From Ferrovibrio sp. MS7 (GTDB lineage Bacteria; Pseudomonadota; Alphaproteobacteria; Ferrovibrionales; Ferrovibrionaceae): 64,000 nucleotides of DNA. Below, piece after piece: positions 25,845 to 34,054 of this stretch. The stretch covers positions 2,136,001-2,200,000 of the forward strand of contig NZ_JBBKBA010000001.1 in the NCBI RefSeq assembly GCF_038404985.1, given 5' to 3'. Within the stretch, counting starts at the first letter, position 1; each line of letters starts with the position of its first letter. Under the pieces are notes generated by a model that was not told the origin of the DNA, searched no databases, and saw only the letters and a program-made list of their open reading frames with translations. Made by a program: the position numbers and the translations under genes.

Positions 25845-26049
25845 GTCACCGAAAAATATGCGTAACCAGTTTTTGAAACGCCCGCAAAACAGGCAGTGGA
25901 GCGGATGTCACAATTTGACATTAATGCCTGTGAAACATAGATAATTCGCGTATTGACCGCGTTGACCATATAGTTGATAAGCACAAGGTCACCTAGAATT
26001 GAGTTGCGTTGATTTTCTCGTGAACCGGATCGCCACCCCGCAGAATGCG

Positions 26050-27213
26050 ATGACCAAGAAACCCCGCAAAACCTCTCGCAAGGCAATGTCACCGCTGCTG
26101 GAAAAGATCCTCTCGGATCGTTCCAACGTGGTTTTCAATGTGCCGAAGAAGGTGAAGAAGATCGGGCGTGACTTCTTCGACAATCCGCGTCTGAACAAAG
26201 CGATCATCTTCAAGTATCCGAATTTCGAAACCGATATCGATGAATTCATCGATGGCGGCGGCAGCAAGAAAGAGCGCCCGGTCGAGACCTGCCTGTATTT
26301 CCCCTATGACACCAACGTGCCGCAGGATGGCGGCCATGGCGTCTATCTGCGCGAACAGGATTTCTCGGCCAAACTGAAATACTTCATAGGCATCGACCTC
26401 GATGTGATCTCGCCGGAGAATGCGCGCGATCTCGAATTGCTGTCGCTGCTGGACGATATCCCGTCGCTCGATCCGTTCCTGATGCGCGTGAAGTTCGATG
26501 AGGCGCGGGTTGGCATCGATGCGGAATTCCTCGGGCTGGACAAGGTCGAGGAGCTGAATATCAAGAGCATCGTCACCCGCGATGTCTATCCGATCATCAC
26601 CAAGGCGTTTCCGCCGGGCTATATCGAGAAGCGCTCGCGCTCGCTTTCCGACTTCATCAATTCGCTGTGGAAGGCACAGTCGGCGGAAGCCGAACTGTTC
26701 ATCGAGTCGTTCAAGATCGACAAGTCGCTCTCGAACCGCATCCTCACCGCCTGGAAGGGCGTGGCATATTACGAATACAAGTATTCGGAAAATATCCGCC
26801 GCTCCACCGAGATCATCAAATGGCTCGCCTCGCCGGATTCCGATCCGTATGACCTGGCGATGGTCGGCCATATGAAAGAGCTCTACAGCATGCACAAGCG
26901 CACCACGATCGAGCAGATCCGTGGGCTGACGCGGAGCACGATCAATATCTTCAAGAGCTACCGCGAGTGCCACACGCTGTTCATGGAGCGCAACGATCCG
27001 GGGCCGTTCCGCGACTTCCTGAGCAAGGCGAATGAGCGGTTCTGGGCGCTGGGCTTCTGCGTCAACGCGCTCGACCACTGCAACTACATCTTCGAGACCG
27101 ATGTGATGGACAAGCCGGGCATGAAGCTACGCTCGGACCAGTTCGAGGTGTTCCTGAACAAGCTGAACGCCACCATCGAGGCGAATTCCAACCCCGAGCA
27201 GCAACTCAATTAG
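26050..27213 (+). CDS. Unknown 387-aa soluble protein
   Basis: I do not recognise this protein. It has a very basic N-terminus (MTKKPRKTSRKAMSPLLEKI), a middle part with mixed strands (CLYFPYDTNVPQDGG, KYFIGIDLDVISPENARDLE) and a long helical C-terminal half (KRTTIEQIRGLTRSTINIF, FRDFLSKANERFWALGFCVN). There is no signal peptide or membrane segment. I chose the ATG at 26050; a TTG at 25999 and a GTG at 26020 are possible. Codon use matches the surroundings and a terminator follows, so it is a real, separately transcribed gene. The 205-base gap before it is AT-richer and probably holds its promoter. Confidence 0.75.
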   Translation: MTKKPRKTSRKAMSPLLEKILSDRSNVVFNVPKKVKKIGRDFFDNPRLNKAIIFKYPNFETDIDEFIDGGGSKKERPVETCLYFPYDTNVPQDGGHGVYLREQDFSAKLKYFIGIDLDVISPENARDLELLSLLDDIPSLDPFLMRVKFDEARVGIDAEFLGLDKVEELNIKSIVTRDVYPIITKAFPPGYIEKRSRSLSDFINSLWKAQSAEAELFIESFKIDKSLSNRILTAWKGVAYYEYKYSENIRRSTEIIKWLASPDSDPYDLAMVGHMKELYSMHKRTTIEQIRGLTRSTINIFKSYRECHTLFMERNDPGPFRDFLSKANERFWALGFCVNALDHCNYIFETDVMDKPGMKLRSDQFEVFLNKLNATIEANSNPEQQLN

Positions 27214-27256
27214 GGCAGCCGCTCAACTGATTGTTCTGAATTTTGGAACGAACATC

Positions 27257-27299
27257 ACGCCCAGGCCCAGGACCAAATCCTGCCCTGGGCGTTTTGCGT
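27257..27299 (+). terminator. Terminator after the 387-aa unknown gene
   Basis: Outer arms ACGCCCAGG (27257-27265) and CCTGGGCGT (27284-27292) enclose an inner CAGGA/TCCTG stem, followed by TTTTGCGTTT. It lies between two convergent genes. Confidence 0.8.
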
Positions 27300-27315
27300 T
27301 TCAGCCGGCAATAAT

Positions 27316-27813
27316 TCAGTCGGTCTTTTCGCCGACCTTGTCGACGGCGCGGTTCAGCATTGACAGCATCGCCTTCTCGCTGGCGCCGCCGACACCGGTA
27401 ACATGCTGCCCCAGCATCACATACATGGCGTCGACATGGATGCGGATGACCTCGAACTGGGCATCGGTGGGCATACCCAGCGCGCCGATGAAATCGTTCA
27501 GCGACTTCGCCAGCATGGTGAGCAGAGGATAGCCGAAGGTGCCGCCCATGCCCTTGATGTCGAGCGCCATCTCGGCCACCGAGGGCAGCATCAGCATGCG
27601 CGCGATGCTGTCCGGCCCGACTCCGTTGATGGTGGCGCGCATGGTCTTGAGTTTCTCCATCACCTCGATCGCGAAGGCGTCGCCGTTAGCGGAGATGGTG
27701 GCTTCCAGTTTTTCGGTGATCTCATCGGTCAAATTGACCGAGAAGCCAGTCTTGTAGTTGACGGCTTTGCGCTTCAGCTCTTGCGGCGGATTAATGAATT
27801 GCGGCTTAGCCAT
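27316..27813 (-). CDS. Hpt-like domain protein lacking the phospho-histidine
   Basis: A 165-residue cytosolic protein resembling the alphaproteobacterial family that begins MAKPxFINPP and has an Hpt-type helical bundle. The diagnostic segment here is EMALDIKGMGGTFGYPLL: the position normally held by the phosphorylated His (AHDIKG in relatives, from memory) is Leu84. The rest is kept, including IRIHVDAMYVMLG. It would be unable to carry phosphate and may act as a docking or sequestering partner in a phosphorelay. The ATG at 27813 gives the family start; an upstream ATG-like start adds ten unrelated residues. Confidence 0.7.
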   Translation of the reverse strand: MAKPQFINPPQELKRKAVNYKTGFSVNLTDEITEKLEATISANGDAFAIEVMEKLKTMRATINGVGPDSIARMLMLPSVAEMALDIKGMGGTFGYPLLTMLAKSLNDFIGALGMPTDAQFEVIRIHVDAMYVMLGQHVTGVGGASEKAMLSMLNRAVDKVGEKTD

Positions 27814-27937
27814 GAACACCGTTGCGACAAAAGCGCCACCCAAAACCCGGCAGCTTGCGGTGAATCATAACAAATCGCCCCACAGACGCAATATTACGTC
27901 AGCGGATGGGAATTAGAGATTGCTGTAGTGGCCAGTA

Positions 27938-29128
27938 TTAACGGCGGTTTTGCCGTGGCAACCACTCAGAGAGTCTGTTGATGGCTTGGTCTACAACTTC
28001 TGGCTCAACGCAGAATGAGAATCTGACAAAATGTGATCCATTTGCGGTGTCAAAGTCGGCGCCGGGCGCGGCCACCACGCCGGTTTCATCCAGCATGCGA
28101 CGGCAGAAGCCTTCGGCATCGTCCGTGAAGGCGCTGACATCGCAGAACAGGTAGAAGGCGCCATCGGCCGGCGCGATGCGATCCAGCCCGAGACGCGGCA
28201 GGGCTTCGAGCAGGCGGGCACGGTTGCGGGCATAGACCGCGACGCGCTCGCTCATCTCGTCATCGGAATCGAGTGCCGCCTCGGCGGCGATCTGCGACAG
28301 TGTCGGGGCTGAAATCTGCAGACTGCCGGACAGCGCCTCGACGCGCGGCACCAGGCGCTCGGGCAGCACCAGCCAGCCGATGCGCCAGCCGGTCATGCCC
28401 CAGTATTTCGAGAAGCCGTTCACCACGATGGCTTCCGGGCCCTGGCTCAGCACAGTCTCGGCGGCCTCGCCATACGTCACGCCGTGATACAGTTCATCCA
28501 CGATCAGCCAAAGGCCCCGGCGGCGGCAGGCGGCATAGAGCGCGGCCAGGTCGTCGCGGCGCAGCATGGTGCCGGTGGGATTGGCCGGGCTGGCCAGCAC
28601 CACGCCGGCGATATCGGCCGGCAGCGCCTCGATCATCGCGGCATTGGGCCGGAAGCCGGAAGCGGCATCGGTGCCAAGGCGGTAAGGCTCCAGGTTCACC
28701 GCGCGCAACGCGCCGCGATAGGCCGGGTAGCTCGGCTCCACCACAGCAACGCGCTGGCCGGCCTCGAAGGCGGCGAGGAAGCTGAGCATGAAGCCCGACG
28801 ACGAACCAACCGTGACGGCGATGCGCTCGGGCGCAATGTCGAGGCCGTAGCGGCGGCCGTAATAGCGCGCGATGGCCTGGCGCAGGCGGCGCAGGCCCAG
28901 GGCTTCGGTGTAGGGGATCGGGCCGGCGCGCAAAGCCGCTTCAGCAGCGGCGATGGCGCGGTGCGGCGGCGGGAAATACGGCTCGCCGACCAGCAGGTTC
29001 ACCACCTCGTCGCCGCGCCGCTTGCGTTCCAGCAGCGCATTATAGATGCGCCACATGCGGTAAATCTCGATTTCGCTGCGCCCGGAAAGCTGCGGCAGTT
29101 TCACGTCATCCAGCAAATCCGCATCCAT
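27938..29128 (-). CDS. Pyridoxal-phosphate aminotransferase, class I/II
   Basis: A 396-residue fold-type I aminotransferase. It shows LLVGEPYFPPP, YTEALGLRRLRQAIARYYG, the ASPANPTGTM motif, LIVDELYHGVTYG and the PLP-lysine in NGFSKYWGMTGWRIGWL. The substrate is not clear; the sequence is of the aspartate/aromatic/valine-pyruvate type. Its start overlaps the stop of the EamA gene by one base (TGATG). The pair, with the divergent Lrp regulator, suggests an amino-acid metabolism and efflux unit. Confidence 0.9.
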   Translation of the reverse strand: MDADLLDDVKLPQLSGRSEIEIYRMWRIYNALLERKRRGDEVVNLLVGEPYFPPPHRAIAAAEAALRAGPIPYTEALGLRRLRQAIARYYGRRYGLDIAPERIAVTVGSSSGFMLSFLAAFEAGQRVAVVEPSYPAYRGALRAVNLEPYRLGTDAASGFRPNAAMIEALPADIAGVVLASPANPTGTMLRRDDLAALYAACRRRGLWLIVDELYHGVTYGEAAETVLSQGPEAIVVNGFSKYWGMTGWRIGWLVLPERLVPRVEALSGSLQISAPTLSQIAAEAALDSDDEMSERVAVYARNRARLLEALPRLGLDRIAPADGAFYLFCDVSAFTDDAEGFCRRMLDETGVVAAPGADFDTANGSHFVRFSFCVEPEVVDQAINRLSEWLPRQNRR

Positions 29129-30051
29129 CACTGAAATCTCCGTAAGGCAACCGCACCGGAGGCGAGCGCCACGCCGGTGCCGATCAGGGCAATGCCGCCC
29201 CAGGTCACCGGCTCGGGCCATTCGCCGAGCAGCGGGATCGCCAGCAGGGCGGCGAGCGCCGGCACCAGGGCGGCGAAGGCGGCGGCGCGGCCAGGCCCTA
29301 AGCTGCGCACCGCATAGCCATAAGTATACATGCTGACCAGGCCGGAAAAGATCGACTGCGCCACCTGGAGCCAGACCTCGAAGGCCGGCACCTGCAGCAG
29401 CCTTGGCTCCAGGGCGAGGAAATAGATCGGCAGATAGAGCAGCCAGGAATAGACGTAGATCACTGCCGCGCCATGCCAGGGGCTGAGGCCGCTCTGCCGC
29501 ACCGCCAGCGTATAGGTCGCCCATAGCGAGCCGCCGAGCAGGAACAGCAGATGGCCGCGCCACAGGCCCGGCTCGCCGGCAAACAGGTGATAGCCACCCA
29601 GCGCGATCACGCCGACGAGGATGCAGGCAAAGCCGATCAGGCGGGTGCGGCCCACCATTTCGCGCAACACCAGCCAGGCCAGCAGGGCGGTGAACAGCGG
29701 CATGGTGCCGGGCATCATCGCACCGGCATGGGCCGCCGGGGCAAACAGCGTGCCGGCGCTGCTGACGCAGACGAAGGGCAGGCCGGCGCACAGCACCACC
29801 AGGCTGACCGAGCCATGGCGGCCGCGCGCGAAGCCGGGGCCGAGCTTGAACAGCACCGGGATCAGCAGCAGCGCCGGGGCGGTGAGGCGCAGGAAGATCA
29901 CGTCCCAGAGGCTGAGCGCGTGGGTGACGCCGAAGCGGGTGATAGCGAGGCCGGCGGCCCAGAGCAGCATGGTGGTGAGCGCCGCCACCACGCCCAGGAC
30001 GGGGAGGGCAGCGGCATCAGGCTTGGTCAGGGCGGCGGCTGGGCTGGTCAT
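29128..30051 (-). CDS. EamA/DMT-family transporter
   Basis: A 307-residue inner-membrane protein with ten hydrophobic segments in two EamA repeats (PGTMPLFTALLAWLVLRE in the first, AALVPALAALLAIPLLGEWP in the second). DMT proteins often export amino acids or metabolites. It is translationally coupled to the aminotransferase gene and divergent from an Lrp/AsnC regulator, which points to amino-acid export. That role is inferred from context. Confidence 0.88.
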   Translation of the reverse strand: MTSPAAALTKPDAAALPVLGVVAALTTMLLWAAGLAITRFGVTHALSLWDVIFLRLTAPALLLIPVLFKLGPGFARGRHGSVSLVVLCAGLPFVCVSSAGTLFAPAAHAGAMMPGTMPLFTALLAWLVLREMVGRTRLIGFACILVGVIALGGYHLFAGEPGLWRGHLLFLLGGSLWATYTLAVRQSGLSPWHGAAVIYVYSWLLYLPIYFLALEPRLLQVPAFEVWLQVAQSIFSGLVSMYTYGYAVRSLGPGRAAAFAALVPALAALLAIPLLGEWPEPVTWGGIALIGTGVALASGAVALRRFQ

Positions 30052-30117
30052 GGCCGGAAGTGTCGCCGAAAACCGCCCGGCATGTCCTTGCGAATTTCAT
30101 CCTCCTATCCGGGATTT

Positions 30118-30134
30118 TTGGCATATCATGCCAA
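30118..30134. promoter_or_regulatory. Candidate Lrp-type operator
   Basis: A 17-base palindrome, TTGGCAT-ATC-ATGCCAA, lies in the 107-base divergent gap between the EamA and Lrp genes, 25 bases before the Lrp start. A further GGCATAT follows at about 30139. It probably binds the neighbouring regulator. Confidence 0.55.
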
Positions 30135-30158
30135 TGTAGGCATATTAGGGGATAAAAC

Positions 30159-30641
30159 ATGCCAAGTGATGCCCTCGACCGCTTCGATCATGCCATTCTG
30201 GCCGCTTTGCAGGCAGATGGCCGCCTGAGCAATGTCGAACTCGCCGAGCGGGTTGGCCTGTCGCCGTCGCCCTGCCTAAGGCGGGTCAAGCGGCTGGAGG
30301 CGGAGGGCTATATCGCCGGCTACCGTGCGGTGCTGGACCGCGACAAGACCGGGCTCGGCCTCACTGTGTTCGTCGAGATCAAGGCGGCGCGCCACCGCAT
30401 CGACGATTCCCAGGCCTTGCAGGCCCATCTCGCCGCGATCCCGGAAGTGGTGGCGGCGCATATGGTATCGGGCGAGGCGGATTTCCTGGTCGAGGTGGTG
30501 GTGCCTGACCTCAAGGCCTATGAGCGTGTGCTGAACGAGCGCCTGCTGGTGCTCGACATGGTGAAGGATATCCGCTCCAACTTCGCCATCCGCATCATCA
30601 AGACCGCCGCGCCGCTGCCGCTGGCGGCGGCGGCTGCCTAA
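30159..30641 (+). CDS. Lrp/AsnC-family transcriptional regulator
   Basis: A 160-residue regulator with the family HTH at the N-terminus (LDRFDHAILAALQADGRLSN, LAERVGLSPSPCLRRVKRLE) and a C-terminal RAM domain for ligand binding (VVAAHMVSGEADFLVEVVVP). It probably senses an amino acid and controls the divergent EamA-aminotransferase pair. Length is normal for the family. Confidence 0.93.
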   Translation: MPSDALDRFDHAILAALQADGRLSNVELAERVGLSPSPCLRRVKRLEAEGYIAGYRAVLDRDKTGLGLTVFVEIKAARHRIDDSQALQAHLAAIPEVVAAHMVSGEADFLVEVVVPDLKAYERVLNERLLVLDMVKDIRSNFAIRIIKTAAPLPLAAAAA

Positions 30642-30746
30642 ATGCCGTGAATTCGCCGCAATGCCGCCGTGCTGGCGGCACGATGGCAGCATAAACCTGC
30701 TGTCCCAAGGGGGCTGACACAGGCGCCGCTCCCTTCGGAGGCGGAC

Positions 30747-31127
30747 ATGACCAGGGTCGGGGGATGGGTATTGGGCGGGCTGCTGCTGGCCTTGGGCGGC
30801 TGTGCCGAGGTGAGCTGCATGACGGCCCCGGACCGCAACGCCTGCTATGCCGCCTATGACACCTACGAGGGCTGCAAGACCGCCCATGCGCCACTGATCC
30901 GGCGGATTGGCGAACAGCCGGTTACCACCTGCCGCCGCGATCCGATCCAGCATTGCTCGCGCGGCCGTGACGGCAAGCGGCGCTGCTACACCGCCACCTA
31001 TACCGAAACCTGCGCCACCCGCTGGGAACCCATCTATGACTTCAGCCAGTACAATATCGGCGTCCGCTCCTGCATGGCCCTGGCCGGGCAGGGGGGCTAT
31101 ACCGGGCGTTTCACCGCCTGGGATTAA
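30747..31127 (+). CDS. Cys-rich putative lipoprotein
   Basis: A 126-residue protein I do not recognise. The signal peptide GGWVLGGLLLALGGC ends in a lipobox (LGGC), so the mature protein should be lipid-anchored. The mature part has about ten cysteines (SCMTAPDRNACYAAYDTYEG, TTCRRDPIQHC, RRCYTATYTETC), implying disulfides in the periplasm or outer membrane. GGAGG five bases before the ATG at 30747 fixes the start. No operon partner is evident. Confidence 0.7.
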   Translation: MTRVGGWVLGGLLLALGGCAEVSCMTAPDRNACYAAYDTYEGCKTAHAPLIRRIGEQPVTTCRRDPIQHCSRGRDGKRRCYTATYTETCATRWEPIYDFSQYNIGVRSCMALAGQGGYTGRFTAWD

Positions 31128-31355
31128 TCGCCGGAAACCAGCTCTGCCCTCGACTCTTGGCCGGGGCCGGCGGTATAGTCCGCCAGCGCCGTAAAGCCGC
31201 CATATTCCACAGCTATTTCCCAATGCCACGCGGCGGATCGCGTGGCGGGAAAAGCGTGGCGGGCGGAGCCGGCGCAGACAGCAACGGCCCTTCTCATCAC
31301 CAGCCTGTCTCATCACCAGTATCAGGCCCCATCAGTATCAGCTTCGCAGGCATCC
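31128..31355. other. Leader region before beta-glucan synthase gene
   Basis: A 228-base gap between the lipoprotein gene and the glucan synthase. An open frame extends back to 31242 but its composition there is not protein-like. I see no strong promoter, hairpin or repeat apart from short TCATCACCAG/ATCAG-rich repeats around 31295-31345. Confidence 0.4.
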
Positions 31356-34019
31356 ATGCGCTATTCGGGACTGTTCGTCCTTCTTCTCGTTATCGCCGCC
31401 AATATCGCCGGGTGGATTTATCTCAATCCACCGGTCGAGCCGCGTCCCTGGGGTGAGCTGATCAACGGCGTCGACTATTCGCCGTTCCAGGCCGACCAGG
31501 GGCCGCAGCAGAAAAAGTATCCGAGCGCCGACGAGATCGACCGCGATCTGCAATTGCTCTCGAGCAAGGTGAAGTATCTGCGCACCTACTCGGCGCTGGA
31601 TGGCCAGGGCGAGATCGCGCCGATTGCCAGCCGCTATGGCATGGAAGTGCTTCAGGGCATCTGGCTCGATGGCCGGCTGGAGCGCAACGAGGAAGAGATC
31701 GCCAACCTCGTGCGCATCGTCAAGCAGAACAAGAATGTGCGTCGCGTGCTGGTCGGCAACGAAACCATGTTGCGGCTCGACATGCCGATTTCCGACCTGA
31801 TCCAGTATATCCGCCGCGTGCGCACCGAGCTTGCCGGCACTGGCGTCGAAATCTCTACCGCCGAGACCTGGGATATCTGGCTGCGCTATCCGCAGCTTGG
31901 CCGCGAGGTCGATTTCATCGCCATCCATCTGCTGCCCTATTGGGAAGGGCAGGCGCCGGACAAGGCGGTGGAATACGCGCTCGGCCGCTATCAGCAGGTG
32001 AAGGACGCGCATCCGACCAAGAAGGTGGTGATCACCGAGATCGGCTGGCCATCGGAAGGCCGCACGCGCCGCGAAGCCGTGCCGAGCCCGACTTCGCAGG
32101 CCACCTTCCTGCGCCACTTCCTCAATATCGCCAATACCCGTGGCCTCGATTACTTCATCATGGAAGCCTTCGACCAGCCCTGGAAACGCAATATCGAAGG
32201 CTCCGTCGGCGCCTATTGGGGCATCTACAACGCCGACCGCACGCCGAAATTCCCGATGATCGGCCCGGTGGAGGATCGCCCGCACTGGCCGCAGCTTGCC
32301 GCCGGCTCGATCCTGATCGCGCTGCCGCTGATGGTCTGGTTCCTGGCGCGCTGGAGCGACCTGCGTTTTTCCGGGCGGCTGTTCTTCGGTGCGCTGATCC
32401 AGGTGGTTGCCGCCGCCATCGTCTGGGTCGTCGATACCGGATTCCGCACCTACATGAGTCCCGGCGTGGCGCTGATGTGGGCGATGCTGCTGCCGCTCTT
32501 GGTGATGCTGTTCATCATGGTGCTGGCGGAAGGCCTCGAAATGTCGGAGGTGATCTGGTCGAACCGGCGCAAGCGCCTGTTCCTGCCGCACAAGGCAGAC
32601 CTGTCGCGCCAGCATTGGCCGAAAGTGTCGATCCATGTGCCGGCCTATAACGAACCGCCGGAAATGCTGAAGCAGACGCTGGATGCACTGGCGGCGATGG
32701 ATTACCCGAATTTCGAAGTGCTGGTGATCGACAACAACACCAAGGACGAGGCGGTATGGCGCCCGGTGGAGGCGCATTGCGCCAAGCTGGGGCCGCGTTT
32801 CCGCTTCTTCCATGTCTCGCCGCTGAAGGGCTTCAAGGCCGGCGCGCTGAATTTCGCGCTGCGCAACATGGCGCCCGATACCGAGGTGGTGGGCGTGGTC
32901 GACGCCGATTACCTGGTGGAGCCGGACTGGCTCAGCGCGCTGGTGCCGCATTTCGACCAGCCGGATGTGGGCTTCGTGCAGGCGCCGCAGGACCACTACG
33001 ACTGGAAGGAAGATGCGTTCAAGGAATACATCAACTGGGAATATGCCGGCTTCTTCCAGATCGGCATGGTGCAGCGGAATGAACGCGACGCCATCATCCA
33101 GCACGGCACCATGACCCTGGTGCGCCGCGCCGCCATCGATCATGTCGGCCCCTGGGCGGAATGGTGCATCTGCGAGGATAGCGAGATGGGCCTGCGGCTG
33201 CTGGCCGGCGGCTGGAAGTCGATCTATACCGACCGCCGTTTCGGCTATGGCCTGACGCCGGACAGCTTCGGCGGCTACAAGACCCAGCGTTACCGCTGGG
33301 CCTATGGCGCGGTGCAGATCCTCAAGCGCCACTGGCGCGATATGCTGCCGGGCGACACGCGCAAGCTCGATCCGATGCAGCGCTATCATTTCGTCGCCGG
33401 CTGGCTGCCCTGGTTCGCCGATGCGCTGGGTCTGGTCTTCGCCATCTCGTCGCTGGCCTGGACCGTCGGCGTGCTGGTGATGCCGAAATATTTCGAACTG
33501 CCGCTCGGCCTGTTCCTGCTGCCGGTGGTGGCGGTGTTCATCGCCAAGGTGGCGCAGTTCCTGTGGCTCTATAAGATTCGCGTGCAATGCAGCTTCCGCC
33601 AGCGCCTTGGCGCCGGCCTCGCCGGCCTGGCGCTCACCTACACCATCGCCAAGGCGATGCTGGCCGGCCTGTTCACCTCGAAACTGCCCTTCATCCGCAC
33701 GCCGAAGCATGAGAACCAACCCGCCCTGGTGCAGGCGATGATCATTGCCCGCGAGGAATCGCTGCTCGGTGCGCTGCTCACCGCCGCCGGCATCGCGATG
33801 TGGAATTTCCAGGGCGGCCAGGACCCCGAAGCCCGGCTCTGGGGCGTGGTGATGCTGGCGCAGGCTTTGCCTTATTATGCCACGCTGGCGCTGGCGATGA
33901 TCTCGACCGCCAAGGGTCGCTTCCGCAAGCCCGGCGACGTGGCGAAGAATGCCCCGGTGCCCAGCCTGTTCGCGCTGCCGAAAGCCGGCTCCCCCAACCC
34001 CAGCGCCGGTGCCGACTAG
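31356..34019 (+). CDS. Membrane beta-glucan synthase: GH17-like domain fused to GT2
   Basis: An 887-residue inner-membrane protein. An N-terminal anchor is followed by a GH17-like (beta-1,3-glucanase/transglycosylase) domain at about 25-310 with VLVGNETMLR and the nucleophile segment ITEIGWPSEG. Then come membrane segments and a GT2 glycosyltransferase domain from about 425 (VSIHVPAYNEPP, DADY, CEDSEMG, QRYRW), then more membrane segments. This is the architecture of NdvB-type beta-1,3 (cyclic) glucan synthases of Bradyrhizobium-like bacteria. The product is probably a periplasmic or exported beta-glucan; linkage is inferred. The ATG at 31356 starts the first hydrophobic segment. A paralogous GH17 protein follows. 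Confidence 0.85.
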   Translation: MRYSGLFVLLLVIAANIAGWIYLNPPVEPRPWGELINGVDYSPFQADQGPQQKKYPSADEIDRDLQLLSSKVKYLRTYSALDGQGEIAPIASRYGMEVLQGIWLDGRLERNEEEIANLVRIVKQNKNVRRVLVGNETMLRLDMPISDLIQYIRRVRTELAGTGVEISTAETWDIWLRYPQLGREVDFIAIHLLPYWEGQAPDKAVEYALGRYQQVKDAHPTKKVVITEIGWPSEGRTRREAVPSPTSQATFLRHFLNIANTRGLDYFIMEAFDQPWKRNIEGSVGAYWGIYNADRTPKFPMIGPVEDRPHWPQLAAGSILIALPLMVWFLARWSDLRFSGRLFFGALIQVVAAAIVWVVDTGFRTYMSPGVALMWAMLLPLLVMLFIMVLAEGLEMSEVIWSNRRKRLFLPHKADLSRQHWPKVSIHVPAYNEPPEMLKQTLDALAAMDYPNFEVLVIDNNTKDEAVWRPVEAHCAKLGPRFRFFHVSPLKGFKAGALNFALRNMAPDTEVVGVVDADYLVEPDWLSALVPHFDQPDVGFVQAPQDHYDWKEDAFKEYINWEYAGFFQIGMVQRNERDAIIQHGTMTLVRRAAIDHVGPWAEWCICEDSEMGLRLLAGGWKSIYTDRRFGYGLTPDSFGGYKTQRYRWAYGAVQILKRHWRDMLPGDTRKLDPMQRYHFVAGWLPWFADALGLVFAISSLAWTVGVLVMPKYFELPLGLFLLPVVAVFIAKVAQFLWLYKIRVQCSFRQRLGAGLAGLALTYTIAKAMLAGLFTSKLPFIRTPKHENQPALVQAMIIAREESLLGALLTAAGIAMWNFQGGQDPEARLWGVVMLAQALPYYATLALAMISTAKGRFRKPGDVAKNAPVPSLFALPKAGSPNPSAGAD

Positions 34020-34054
34020 GCGCCGCCGCATAACGATCCGAGTAGAGACCGACG

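Noticed and set aside
29129-29791. Extension of the aminotransferase frame by 220 codons upstream
   Set aside because: It would run through the EamA gene in another frame; the ATG at 29128 begins the conserved protein.
31338-34031. Antisense open frame of almost 900 codons over the glucan synthase
   Set aside because: Composition is that of a shadow frame, and the sense gene has all motifs of GH17 and GT2.
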